From Caulobacter flavus (GTDB lineage Bacteria > Pseudomonadota > Alphaproteobacteria > Caulobacterales > Caulobacteraceae), in contig NZ_CP026100.1 of the NCBI RefSeq assembly GCF_003722335.1, forward strand, positions 3,508,001 through 3,572,000: a DNA stretch of 64,000 bases, read 5' to 3'. The translations under genes and the position numbers were made by a program. The notes below the pieces were generated by a model, which was not told where the DNA came from, ran no database searches, and saw nothing but the letters and a program-made list of their open reading frames with translations. The number at the start of each line of letters is the position of its first letter. Position 1 is the first letter of the stretch. Of the stretch, positions 52,693 through 61,888 are shown one piece after another.

Positions 52693-54861
52693 TCAGGGTC
52701 CTTCATAGCGCAGGAAGATCGCGGCCAGCGGGGGCAGGGTCAGCTCGACCTGCTCGCCGTCGCCGGCTGAAAAGCTCGTGACGCCGCCCTGGTTGCCAAG
52801 ATCGCCGCCGCCGTAGAACCCAGCGTCGGTGTTGAGGATCTCGGTCCAGCGACCAGGCAAGGGAACGGCCACGCGCCGGCGTTCGCGGGGCATGGGCGTC
52901 ATGTTGACGGCCATGACCAGCGGCGCGCCGCCATGGAACGAGCGGCGCTCGAACAGGAAGACTCCATCGCCGTCGTTGTTCTCGGCGATCCAGGAAAAGC
53001 CGCGCGGATCGGCGTCGGTGTGGTGCAGGGCCCCTTCGTCCCGGTAGATCCGGTTGAGATCGCCCACCAGCCGCTGCAGGCCGTGGTGGTCGGCCTCTTC
53101 CAGCAGAGCCCAGTCCAGTTCGCGGTCGTGGTTCCACTCGCGCAACTGGCCAAACTCGCCGCCCATGAACAGCAGCTTCTTGCCCGGGTGGGCCCACATC
53201 AGCGCCAGCAGCGCGCGCAGGTTGGCGAACTGGCGCCAGCGGTCGCCGGGCATCTTGGCCACCAGGGCGCCCTTGCCGTGCACGACCTCGTCGTGGCTCA
53301 GCGGCAGGATGAACTTCTCGCTGAAGGCGTAGACCAGTCCAAAGCCGATGTCGCCGCCATGCCAGCCGCGATGCACGGGGTCGCGGTGCATGTAGCGCAG
53401 GGTGTCGTTCATCCACCCCATGTTCCACTTGTAGGTGAAGCCAAGGCCGCCCTGGTCGACCGGCGCGGTGACGCCCGGCCACGAGGTCGACTCCTCGGCG
53501 ATCGTGATGGCGGTGGGAAAGCGGTCGGCGACCGTGGCGTTGAGCCGCTGCAGGAAGGCCACCGCCTCCAGGTTCTCGCGGCCGCCGTGGATGTTCGGCT
53601 TCCACTGTCCGGGCGCGCGGCTGTAGTCGCGATAGAGCATCGAAGCCACCGCATCGACGCGCAGGCCGTCGATGTGAAACCGGTCCAGCCAGTGCAGCGC
53701 CGAGGCGATCAGGAAGGCCTGAACCTCCTCGCGGCCGAGGTTGTAGATCAGGGTGTTCCAGTCGGGATGGAAGCCTTCGGTCGGATCATCGTGCTCGTAC
53801 AACGCGGTGCCGTCGAAGCGCTCCAGCCCGTGGGCGTCGTTTGGAAAGTGGGCTGGCACCCAGTCGAGTATGACCCCCAGACCCGCCTGGTGGCAGCGAT
53901 CGACGAAACGCGCCAGGGCCGCCGGCGAGCCATAACGCGCCGAGGACGCAAACTGCGACAGCGGCTGGTATCCCCAGGAACCGCCGAACGGGTGTTCCAT
54001 GATCGGCATCAGCTGCAGGTGAGTGAAGCCAAGGCCGGCGACATAGGGGATCAGTTGGTCGGCCAGTTCGTCCCAGTCGTGGAACTGGCGGCCGTCCCAC
54101 GGCCGCCGCCAGGAGCCGGCGTGGACCTCGTAGATAGAGATCGGCGCGCCGGGATGTTGGCGCTCGCCGCGCGCGGCCATCCAGGCCTCGTCGGCCCAGG
54201 CGTGGTCGAGCACGGGGGCGACGATGGACGCCGTTGCCGGCGGCGCCTCGGTCGCCCTGGCCAGCGGATCGGCCTTGCGACGAACCACGCCGTCGGCGCC
54301 CTCGATCTCGAACTGGTAGCGCTCGCCCGCCGACAGGCGCGGAATGAAGATCTCCCACACGCCCTTGTCATGCCGTAGCCGCATGGGATGGCGTCGGCCG
54401 TCCCAGCCGTTGAAGTCGCCGACCAGGCCGACACGGCGCGCGTTGGGGGCCCAGACCGAGAAGGATACGCCGTCTACCTCCTCCAGCCGGCGCGGCGTCG
54501 CGCCTAGCCGTTCGGCAAGGCGCAGCGGATCGCCGCCGGCGATCGACGTCAGGTCCTCGTCGGATAGCACCGGGCCAAAGCCGTAGACGTCCTCGATCTC
54601 CTGCGGGCCATCGGGCCAGATGATCCTGAAGGCGTAAGCCGCGCGGCCCTTCAGCTCGCCTTCGAAGAGGCCCGGCTCAACTTCGGTCAGGGTCGCCAGC
54701 CGCCGCCGCGTCTTGCGGGCGATGACCTCCACCGCGGCCGCGCCAGGCTGATAGGCGCGCACCACGCCCCCATGCCGTCCCAGGAAACCGAAGGGGTCGG
54801 CCGCCCAAGATCGCCCCGTTTCAACGCCCACCCGAATGCCTCCGCTATGCTGCGGGTGCAC
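52693..54861 (-). CDS. glgB: 1,4-alpha-glucan branching enzyme
   Basis: 722 residues. Two N-terminal beta domains are followed by CBM48 ([28 protein letters not shown]), then GH13 motifs [34 protein letters not shown] (nucleophile), [13 protein letters not shown] (acid) and [13 protein letters not shown]. It transfers glucan segments to form alpha-1,6 branches in glycogen. It is the first gene of the leftward operon, divergent from glgA with 181 nt of shared promoter region. Confidence 0.97.
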   Translation of the reverse strand: MHPQHSGGIRVGVETGRSWAADPFGFLGRHGGVVRAYQPGAAAVEVIARKTRRRLATLTEVEPGLFEGELKGRAAYAFRIIWPDGPQEIEDVYGFGPVLSDEDLTSIAGGDPLRLAERLGATPRRLEEVDGVSFSVWAPNARRVGLVGDFNGWDGRRHPMRLRHDKGVWEIFIPRLSAGERYQFEIEGADGVVRRKADPLARATEAPPATASIVAPVLDHAWADEAWMAARGERQHPGAPISIYEVHAGSWRRPWDGRQFHDWDELADQLIPYVAGLGFTHLQLMPIMEHPFGGSWGYQPLSQFASSARYGSPAALARFVDRCHQAGLGVILDWVPAHFPNDAHGLERFDGTALYEHDDPTEGFHPDWNTLIYNLGREEVQAFLIASALHWLDRFHIDGLRVDAVASMLYRDYSRAPGQWKPNIHGGRENLEAVAFLQRLNATVADRFPTAITIAEESTSWPGVTAPVDQGGLGFTYKWNMGWMNDTLRYMHRDPVHRGWHGGDIGFGLVYAFSEKFILPLSHDEVVHGKGALVAKMPGDRWRQFANLRALLALMWAHPGKKLLFMGGEFGQLREWNHDRELDWALLEEADHHGLQRLVGDLNRIYRDEGALHHTDADPRGFSWIAENNDGDGVFLFERRSFHGGAPLVMAVNMTPMPRERRRVAVPLPGRWTEILNTDAGFYGGGDLGNQGGVTSFSAGDGEQVELTLPPLAAIFLRYEGP

Positions 54862-54910
54862 AACGGGCGATCACGAAATCCGTGCCGCGCAATGTCAAAA
54901 AGAAAAGCGC

Positions 54911-54935
54911 GGAACCCTTGGCCCTGCTTGTTGTT
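54911..54935 (+). promoter_or_regulatory. EcfG-like promoter candidate before glgA
   Basis: GGAAC (54911-54915), 16 nt, then TGTT (54932-54935). This matches GGAAC-N16/17-CGTT, the general-stress sigma (EcfG/SigT) type of promoter in alphaproteobacteria, with one mismatch in the -10. It points toward glgA, about 108 nt upstream of its start. Confidence 0.35.
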
Positions 54936-55042
54936 TCGCCGAGCGTCTCATGGAGTTTCCTGGTCATGACCTTCGGGGCGCGTCGACGTCTTGTGTGCGG
55001 TAGCGAACATTCCTCGCGGCCTGCGATTTTCGGCGCCGCCCG

Positions 55043-56659
55043 ATGAGCGGCCCCAACGTCCTTTCGGTCACGGCAGAAATCTTTCCCCTCATCAAAACCG
55101 GCGGTCTGGCCGATGTCGCCGGCGCGCTGCCGCTGGCCTTGGCCAAGGAGGGCATACGCGTCACGAGCCTGACGCCGGGCTATCCGGCGGTCATGGCGGC
55201 GCTCGAAGGGGCCGAGCGCATTCATCGCTTCTCCAGCCTGATGGGCGGCCGGGCCAGCCTCGTGCGGGGCAGGGTGGGATCCCTCCAGCTGCTGGTGATC
55301 GACGCGCCGCATCTCTTCGACCGGCCTGGCAACCCCTATCTGCAACCCTCCGGCAGGGAGTGGGCCGACAACGGGGTGCGCTTTGCGGCCCTGGCCAAGG
55401 TGGCCGCCGAGATTGGCCTTGGTCTGTTGCCCGATTACCAGCCAGACCTCATCCAGGCGCATGACTGGCATGCGGGTCTGACGCCGGCCTACATGCACTA
55501 TGCTCGTGGGAACGCCCGCCGCGGGCCCGTCCCGCCAGTCGTGCTGTCGATTCACAACCTGGCTTTCCAGGGACGGTTTCCCGCCCGCCTGCTGGCCAAG
55601 ATCGGACTGCCGCAAGAGGCCTTCGCCATCGACGGCGTCGAGTACTATGGCGACATCGGCTACCTGAAGGCGGGCATCCAGTTCGCTGACCAGGTCACCA
55701 CCGTCTCGCCCAGCTACGCCGCCGAGATCACCACCGAGGAGGGCGGCATGGGCCTGGGCGGGCTGTTGAAGTCGCGCGCCCGGCACCTGGTGGGCATTCT
55801 CAACGGCATCGACACCGAGGTCTGGAATCCGGCCAGCGACCCGGACATCAAGGCGCAGTACACGGCCGAGACCGTCGAGCGGCGGGCGATCAACAAGCTG
55901 GCGATCCAGTCGCACTTCGGCCTGCGTGCCGATGCGCAGGCGCCGCTGTTTGGCATCCTCAGCCGTCTCACCGATCAGAAGGGCGTGGACCTGTTGCTCG
56001 ATGCGCTGCCCGTCCTCTTTGCGGAGGGCGCACAACTTGTCGTCTGCGGGCAGGGCGAGGCCCGATATGAAGCCGCATTCAGGGAGGCGGCCAAGGCCTA
56101 TCCGGGAGCGATGGGGCGGTTCATCGGCTATCGCGAGGATCTGGCCCACCTGATCCAGGCCGGGGCCGATGCTATCCTCGCGCCGTCGCGCTTCGAACCC
56201 TGCGGCCTCACCCAGCTTTGCGCTATGCGCTACGGCGCCATCCCGGTCGTCTCGCGTACCGGCGGGCTGTCGGACACCATCATCGACGCCAATTCCGCCG
56301 CCATCGCCCGTTCCGCCGCCACCGGCGTGCAGTTCGCACCGCCCACGCGCGACATGCTGGAAGACGCCATCCGGCGCACCTGCGCGCTCTACCGCGATCC
56401 CGACGGTTGGCGACGGGTGCAGCTGAACGCCATGGCGTCCGATAGTTCCTGGCGATCGTCCGCCGCCGAGTATGCCGCGATGTTCCTTCGGCTGCTGGCT
56501 GGCAGAAGCGCCGCCCTGCCGGCTAACGACGCCGCGCCCGGCGAACCGCGCAGCTTCGCCGCCTATGGGGAGGAGGGGCCAGCGCGGCGTCCGCGCCGAC
56601 GTGCGCCCAGTCGGCCGTTGCCGACGCAGGAAATCCCCCGGGCCGTGGAGAGCGCATGA
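55043..56659 (+). CDS. glgA: Glycogen synthase
   Basis: 538 residues, GT5 family. It starts MSGPNVLSVTAEIFPLIKTGGLADV; KTGG (about 18-21) is the ADP-glucose-binding motif. QAHDWHAGLTPAY and a C-terminal PSRFEPCGLTQLCAMRYGAIPVV complete the GT-B signature. A C-terminal tail of about 50 basic residues (RRPRRRAPSRPLP) is unusual. It extends alpha-1,4 chains from ADP-glucose; glgC is not in the window. Divergent from glgB. Confidence 0.97.
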   Translation: MSGPNVLSVTAEIFPLIKTGGLADVAGALPLALAKEGIRVTSLTPGYPAVMAALEGAERIHRFSSLMGGRASLVRGRVGSLQLLVIDAPHLFDRPGNPYLQPSGREWADNGVRFAALAKVAAEIGLGLLPDYQPDLIQAHDWHAGLTPAYMHYARGNARRGPVPPVVLSIHNLAFQGRFPARLLAKIGLPQEAFAIDGVEYYGDIGYLKAGIQFADQVTTVSPSYAAEITTEEGGMGLGGLLKSRARHLVGILNGIDTEVWNPASDPDIKAQYTAETVERRAINKLAIQSHFGLRADAQAPLFGILSRLTDQKGVDLLLDALPVLFAEGAQLVVCGQGEARYEAAFREAAKAYPGAMGRFIGYREDLAHLIQAGADAILAPSRFEPCGLTQLCAMRYGAIPVVSRTGGLSDTIIDANSAAIARSAATGVQFAPPTRDMLEDAIRRTCALYRDPDGWRRVQLNAMASDSSWRSSAAEYAAMFLRLLAGRSAALPANDAAPGEPRSFAAYGEEGPARRPRRRAPSRPLPTQEIPRAVESA

Positions 56660-56883
56660 TCGTCGCCGACCTGATCCGCCTGCTGGAAGCCTGCCATCCG
56701 AACGCGGTCGTGCTGATCCCACGCGACGGCGGCCCGGGCAGCGCGACCGAACGCGTGGCGGAGATCGCCCCGATCCCGGCTGAGCGTTTCACGGGCGGTC
56801 CGGGCGCGACCCACGGCGCGCTGCGTTTGCTCGGTCTGCCGTCTGCAGTAGGGGCGGGACCGACTAAGGTCCTTCCCGCGTAA
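56656..56883 (+). CDS. Small hypothetical protein coupled to glgA
   Basis: 75 residues; the ATG overlaps the glgA TGA (ATGA), which implies co-translation. It starts MIVADLIRLLEACHPNAVVLIPRDGG, a helix-strand pattern. It resembles small proteins with a LIxxLxxxPPDAxV element of unknown role. No catalytic motif seen. Confidence 0.55.
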   Translation: MIVADLIRLLEACHPNAVVLIPRDGGPGSATERVAEIAPIPAERFTGGPGATHGALRLLGLPSAVGAGPTKVLPA

Positions 56884-56951
56884 CAAAGGACATCTGACGG
56901 GTCTTGGCCTGGGACGCGCGCGTTTCTCCGCGACAGGCCCCGGGAGCTGAC

Positions 56952-57542
56952 ATGACTTCGTTCGATGACAGGCCGCGCGATCGGGCTTTCAAGGCCGAAC
57001 TGGTCGAAGTCCTGCCGCGACTGCGCGCTTTCGCCCGAAGCTTGGCGGGGGACGTCAGCGCGGCCGACGACCTCGTCCAAGCAACCTTGCTGAAAGCCTG
57101 GAACGCTCGGGAAAGCTATGCGGTGGGCACGAACATGAGGGCCTGGGCCTTCATGATCCTGCGCAACCAGTTCTATTCCGAGAAGCGGCGGTCGTGGCGC
57201 GAGCACGCGCTGGATCAGGAGAGGGCCGAGCAGACGCTGGTGGCGAGCGATGACGCCAATGCCCTGCTGGATCTGGACGACCTGCGACGCGGGATGGCGC
57301 TTCTGCCCGAAGATCAACGCGAAGCTTTGATCCTGGTCGGCGCCGGCGGCCTTTCCTACGACGAGGCGGCCGCGATCACCGGGGTGGTGATCGGCACTGT
57401 GAAAAGCCGTGTCAGCCGGGCTCGGGCCTCACTGGTCAAGATCATGAGCCAGCAGCGGCTGGAGCCGAGGTCTAGCCAAGCTGGCTCGGCCATGGATCTG
57501 ATCCTCGGCGAGGTCGACAAGATCCGGATCCGCGCCGCCTGA
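56952..57542 (+). CDS. ECF-type RNA polymerase sigma factor
   Basis: 196 residues from ATG 56952. Region 2 covers about 15-85 (LPRLRAFARSLAGDVSAADDLVQATLLKAW, MRAWAFMILRNQFYSEKRR), and region 4 about 118-175 (LPEDQREALILVGAGGLSYDEAAAITGVVIGTVKSRVSRAR). It resembles the EcfG/ECF15 general-stress group and related alphaproteobacterial ECFs. No NepR or PhyR gene is adjacent, so the EcfG assignment is open. It could act at the GGAAC element before glgA. Confidence 0.9.
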   Translation: MTSFDDRPRDRAFKAELVEVLPRLRAFARSLAGDVSAADDLVQATLLKAWNARESYAVGTNMRAWAFMILRNQFYSEKRRSWREHALDQERAEQTLVASDDANALLDLDDLRRGMALLPEDQREALILVGAGGLSYDEAAAITGVVIGTVKSRVSRARASLVKIMSQQRLEPRSSQAGSAMDLILGEVDKIRIRAA

Positions 57543-57545
57543 GCC

Positions 57546-58430
57546 TCACGCGCCGCGAAGGCGGCGATGGATGTCCGCTGTCGCGATGGCGGCCTCTGAA
57601 GCAGCGACCGCGATCTGGTTTAGACCGCGAACCACGTCGCCGGCGGCGTACAGCCCGTCGATCGAAGTCTGCTGGTGGCGATCGACGATCAGATTGCCGT
57701 CGCCATCGTGGGCGGCGCCCCAACTCACAGCCAGACGGCTCTGCATCTCGCAGCCGAGCGCCAGGTAGAGGCAGTCGAACTCGTGCGTCCGGCCGCCGCA
57801 GACCGTGCGGACGGTATCGCCGAGCGTTATGTCGCGGGCCATGGTCGGGAGGACTTCGACGCCGTTCGCCGCAAGCCGTTCAGTGTCGACCTGCTCGCCC
57901 AGGCGGCCAAGGTGCAGCAGGGTCACGCGGGTCGAATAGGTCTTCAGGAAAAGGGCTTCACGCGCGCCGAGCGGGCCGTCGCCCAGGACGGCGATGCGCT
58001 TGTCGATGGCCTCGTAGGCGTCGCAGATCGGGCAGATCCGCACCAGCGCCCGCCGGATGGCTTCGTCGACGCCCTCGATCGGGGGCTTGCGGTCGATCAC
58101 GCCGGTGGCCAGCAGCACGAACCGCGCCCTGACTGGCGCGGCCGGCTGCTCAAGGGCGATCTCGAAATGGTCTTTGATCCTGACCAGCCGGTCGGCGCGG
58201 GCCCCGATGATCTCCGCGCCGTGGCGTTCAGCCTGAAGCCGCAGCCGAGCCAGGAGCGCGGGCCCGCCGACGCCCTCGGGAAAGCCTGGCGTATTGTGGC
58301 TTTCAGGTATCCAGTTGGCGCGCGGCTCGCCGCCGTCGAGCACCAGCACCCGGCGGCGGAAGCGGCCCAGATAGGTAGCGGCGGTCAGGCCGGCCGGCCC
58401 GGCGCCGACCACGACGGCGTCATAGGGCAC
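57546..58430 (-). CDS. Thioredoxin-reductase-like FAD/NAD(P) oxidoreductase
   Basis: 294 residues. FAD loop VVGAGPAGLTAATYLGRF, redox pair CPIC (in RICPICDAYE), NAD(P) region VLGDGPLGAREALFL (second glycine loop altered), and TSIDGLYAAGDVVRGLNQIAVA near the end. It resembles thioredoxin reductase and AhpF-type proteins; the partner thiol protein is unknown. The start overlaps the symporter gene by 11 nt. Convergent with the sigma factor gene. Confidence 0.9.
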   Translation of the reverse strand: MPYDAVVVGAGPAGLTAATYLGRFRRRVLVLDGGEPRANWIPESHNTPGFPEGVGGPALLARLRLQAERHGAEIIGARADRLVRIKDHFEIALEQPAAPVRARFVLLATGVIDRKPPIEGVDEAIRRALVRICPICDAYEAIDKRIAVLGDGPLGAREALFLKTYSTRVTLLHLGRLGEQVDTERLAANGVEVLPTMARDITLGDTVRTVCGGRTHEFDCLYLALGCEMQSRLAVSWGAAHDGDGNLIVDRHQQTSIDGLYAAGDVVRGLNQIAVAASEAAIATADIHRRLRGA

Positions 58431-59727
58431 GGCTTGCCTCCATGGGCTGGTCGCGTTCTCCAGGGTGCGGGCGCGAAGATTTCCGTTCGCGTCCCAGGAT
58501 CCGGGTGATGGCCAGGTCTGAGGTCACGTTGCCGAGCGTGCGGAAGAGGTCGGGGATCGTCTCCACCGCCAGCAGGAGCGGCAACGCCCCAAGCGGGGCG
58601 CCCAGCGCCAGGGCGACAGGTCCGATAGTGGCGAAGAACGATACCTGCGCAGGCAAGCCGACGGCCGCCAGGCTGACCGCCGCGGCGACCAGCACGGCCA
58701 TGCCGACGCTGGCCGGGGTCAGCGCCACGCCAAAGGCCTTGGCCAGATAGATCGCCACCGCGACATTGGCGGCCGCGCTGGCGGCTCGGAAAATCGCCAC
58801 CGCTAGCGGCAGGACCACGCCGGATACGTTGGGCGACGCCTTCAACACGCCGGCCGCGTTGATCATGGCCGGCAGACAGGCCAGCGAGGACTGGGAGCCA
58901 AGGGCGATCGCCTGGACCGGTCCCGCCGCACGCGCGAACGCTAAAGGCGATATCCTGCCCAGGACCGTGACGAGCAGGTAGGCGGCGAGGATAACCGTGA
59001 GACAGGCGACGACCACGGCCAGCACGTAGTGCGCAAGCGCGCCCGCCGCCGCGCCACCGGCTTGAGCGCCGACGCCGAACGCCAGGGCCATGACGCCGAG
59101 GGGACCCGCCAGCAGCACCCACCGAACGATCACCAGCATGGTCTCGACCAGGCCTTCGAAGGTGTTCGCCAGCGACACACGTAGTTCCTGGCGGATACGC
59201 GTCGTCGCGAAACCGAAGAACAGCGCGAAGACGACCAGCGGCGTCATGTTCATCTCGGCGGCGGCCTTGACCGGGTTGGCCGGAATGAGGCCTTCGAACC
59301 AGGCGCGGCTTTCGACGGCAGGGGCCGGGCCGTTGGCGCTGCGCAAGGTCAGGCCGCCATCGGGAATGGGCAGCCAGTCGAGAAGAAGCAAAGCCGCCAG
59401 CGCTCCCAAGGTGCAGGCGCCGACAAGCAGCATGCAGAACCAGGCCATGGCGCGGGCGGTCACGCCGCCGGCCGAGGCCTTGGAGGCGGCCGAGCCGACG
59501 GCGCCGACCAGCAGTCCGAACACGAGCGGCACGACGGTCATGGTCAGGGCGTCCAGCCAGAGGCGACCGATCGGGGCCAAGATCGTCAGGGCCGGCCCGT
59601 GCAACTGCGGCGCCTGCATGTTCACCGCCACGCCCGCAAAAAGGCCGATCGCCAGGCCGATCAGGATCCGTGTCGAGGGCGTGTTCCAGGCGGCGAGCGG
59701 GCGGCTTGGTATTGGGGCGTCTGTCAT
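58420..59727 (-). CDS. Dicarboxylate/amino acid:cation symporter (DAACS family)
   Basis: 435 residues from ATG 59727; an upstream ATG at 59748 is possible. Eight membrane helices with two re-entrant loops are expected. Conserved segments include VVPLVFGLLVGAVGS, MNMTPLVVFALFFGFA, ALGSQSSLACLPAMI (serine-rich re-entrant loop) and VETIPDLFRTLGNVTSDL in the last part. It imports acidic amino acids or C4-dicarboxylates with Na+ or H+. It forms a leftward pair with the thioredoxin-reductase-like gene. Confidence 0.9.
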   Translation of the reverse strand: MTDAPIPSRPLAAWNTPSTRILIGLAIGLFAGVAVNMQAPQLHGPALTILAPIGRLWLDALTMTVVPLVFGLLVGAVGSAASKASAGGVTARAMAWFCMLLVGACTLGALAALLLLDWLPIPDGGLTLRSANGPAPAVESRAWFEGLIPANPVKAAAEMNMTPLVVFALFFGFATTRIRQELRVSLANTFEGLVETMLVIVRWVLLAGPLGVMALAFGVGAQAGGAAAGALAHYVLAVVVACLTVILAAYLLVTVLGRISPLAFARAAGPVQAIALGSQSSLACLPAMINAAGVLKASPNVSGVVLPLAVAIFRAASAAANVAVAIYLAKAFGVALTPASVGMAVLVAAAVSLAAVGLPAQVSFFATIGPVALALGAPLGALPLLLAVETIPDLFRTLGNVTSDLAITRILGRERKSSRPHPGERDQPMEASRAL

Positions 59728-59956
59728 GGCGTCTCCGCAAATCGCCATGGCAAACGCCGCAGTCGACTGATCGCTCCGCCTTCTCGTCGGTCTGAAAAAG
59801 GCCGCCGCGTTTGATCGCCTTAATCGCTCCGTTCCCAACAAAATCAAATGTTATCGGGGGCTTATGTTCTTCCGGATGTTGAGCGGAAGGCGGCTTGAGA
59901 AGGCTTGGATCCCGTTGTACAGCGCAAGGAATGGCCGTCGGCGAACAGCGTGAGTG

Positions 59957-61888
59957 ATGGTGAAAAGGCGAAGGCTGGGGGAGCGCGACGAGGCCGAGCG
60001 TAACAAGCGCCTCATCGATTCCATCGTCGACTATGCGGTCTATCTGGTCGACGCCGACGGCACGATCGCGACCTGGAACACGGGGGCGGCGCTCTTCAAG
60101 GGCTATGCGGCCGAAGAGATCGTAGGACGCCATTTCTCGATCTTCTACACCGAGGAGGACAGGGCGCGGGACATGCCCGCCCGGGCGCTCGAGACGGCGC
60201 GGCGCGAAGGCCGGTTCGAAGCCGAAGGCTGGCGGGTCCGCAAGGACGGCTCCAGGTTCTGGACGCACGTCGTCATCGATCCCGTCTTCGAGGACGGCGA
60301 AGTCATCGGTTTCGCCAAGATCACCCGCGACGTCTCGGCCCGCAAGGCGGCCGACAAGGCGCTTTACGAGAGTGAGCAACGCTTCCAGCGCCTCGTGCAG
60401 GGCGTGCGCGACTACGCCATCTACATGCTCGACCCAGTCGGCAACGTCACCAACTGGAACTCCGGCGCCGAGGCCATCAAGGGCTACAGGGCCGGTGAGG
60501 TGATGGGGCGGCATTTCTCGATGTTCTACACGCCCGAAGACCGCGCCGCCGGCGCGCCGGCCGCGGCGCTGGCAAGGGCGCTCGAAGAGGGCAAGTTCGA
60601 GGGCGAGGCGATCCGCGTCCGCAAGAGCGGAGAACCGTTCTGGGCCCATGTCCTCATCGATCCTATCCGTGACGAGAATGGACGTCTGCTCGGCTTTGCC
60701 AAGGTCACGCGAGACATCACCGAAAAGCGCCGCGCCCAGGACGAGATCGAGCGCACCCGCGAGGCCCTGGCCCAGGCTCAGAAGATGGAGGCGATCGGCC
60801 GATTGACGGGCGGGGTCGCGCATGACTTCAACAATCTGCTCACCGTCATTCGCTCCTCGGCGGAGTTCCTGCAGCGCGCCGACCTTGCACCCCGATGGGG
60901 CAAGTACGTGGAGGCCATAGCTTCGGCCTCCGAGCGTGCGGCTTTGCTGACCAGACAACTGCTCGCCTTCGCCCGGCGTCAGCCCTTGCGGCCCGAGAGG
61001 TTCAACGCCGTTACGCGAATGGAGGGGCTAGGACAGATCATCGCCGCCTCGGCCGGATCGTCTGTCCAGGTGCGGCAGACCTACGAGGCGCGTGATCTGT
61101 GGGTCAGCGCCGACCCTGGACAGTTCGACACCGCCATCATCAACATGGTGGTCAATGCGCGCGACGCCATGCCCGAGGGCGGAAGCATTCTTATCCGGGT
61201 CAGGCGCGCCGGCGGGGTCCCGGCCGTGCGCGGTCACGCCGCCGTGTCCGGCGATTTCCTGGCCATCTCCCTGACCGACACGGGGACCGGAATGTCGGCG
61301 CAGACACTGGCGCAGATCTTTGAGCCCTTCTTCACCACCAAGCCCGTCAATCGAGGCACCGGCCTGGGCTTGAGCCAGGTCTACGGCTTCGCAAAGCAGT
61401 CGCGCGGCGAGGTCGCGGTCGAGAGCCGCGAAGGGCAGGGCTCGACCTTCACGCTCTATCTGCCCATGACCGCAGCTGGTCGAGCCGCCGAAGCCGCCTC
61501 GCCAAAGCCCGAAGAACGGGTCGAGCCGATGCGCATCCTGCTGGTCGAGGACAATATCGAAGTCGGCCAATTTGCGGCTGGAATGCTCGAGGAGATGGGG
61601 CACGCGGTGACGAGGGTCTGCGATGCGCAAGCCGCCCTGGCGACCCTTGAGGCGAGCGCAGCCCAGTTCGATCTCGTCTTCACCGACGTGGTCATGCCCG
61701 GAACGAGCGGGTTGGACATGGCCCGCCAGATCCGCGAGCGTTGGCCAGGACTGGGCGTCATCCTCACCAGCGGCTACAGCCACGTCCTGGCCGACAGCGG
61801 AGCCCACGACTTTCTGCTCCTGAGCAAGCCCTATACGCTCGACGGCCTGCTGCGCGCGCTCGGTGAAGTTGGCGGCAAACTGAGCTAG
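59957..61888 (+). CDS. Hybrid sensor kinase with two PAS domains and a C-terminal receiver
   Basis: 643 residues; a GTG one codon earlier is an alternative start. Two repeated PAS domains (about 18-132 and 142-258) share GRHFS(I/M)FYT and WNTGA/WNSGA elements. HisKA has MEAIGRLTGGVAHDFNNLLTVI. The HATPase has NARDAMPEGG and GTGLGLSQVYGF. The receiver (about 525-640) has LLVEDN, Asp in FTDVVMPG and LLSKPY. No membrane helix. Its stop overlaps the stop of the convergent HWE kinase by 3 nt (CTAG). Confidence 0.92.
   Translation: MVKRRRLGERDEAERNKRLIDSIVDYAVYLVDADGTIATWNTGAALFKGYAAEEIVGRHFSIFYTEEDRARDMPARALETARREGRFEAEGWRVRKDGSRFWTHVVIDPVFEDGEVIGFAKITRDVSARKAADKALYESEQRFQRLVQGVRDYAIYMLDPVGNVTNWNSGAEAIKGYRAGEVMGRHFSMFYTPEDRAAGAPAAALARALEEGKFEGEAIRVRKSGEPFWAHVLIDPIRDENGRLLGFAKVTRDITEKRRAQDEIERTREALAQAQKMEAIGRLTGGVAHDFNNLLTVIRSSAEFLQRADLAPRWGKYVEAIASASERAALLTRQLLAFARRQPLRPERFNAVTRMEGLGQIIAASAGSSVQVRQTYEARDLWVSADPGQFDTAIINMVVNARDAMPEGGSILIRVRRAGGVPAVRGHAAVSGDFLAISLTDTGTGMSAQTLAQIFEPFFTTKPVNRGTGLGLSQVYGFAKQSRGEVAVESREGQGSTFTLYLPMTAAGRAAEAASPKPEERVEPMRILLVEDNIEVGQFAAGMLEEMGHAVTRVCDAQAALATLEASAAQFDLVFTDVVMPGTSGLDMARQIRERWPGLGVILTSGYSHVLADSGAHDFLLLSKPYTLDGLLRALGEVGGKLS

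Noticed and set aside
59811..59835. EcfG-type promoter before the DAACS symporter
   Set aside because: GGAAC is present on the minus strand, but no GTT occurs 16 or 17 nt downstream.
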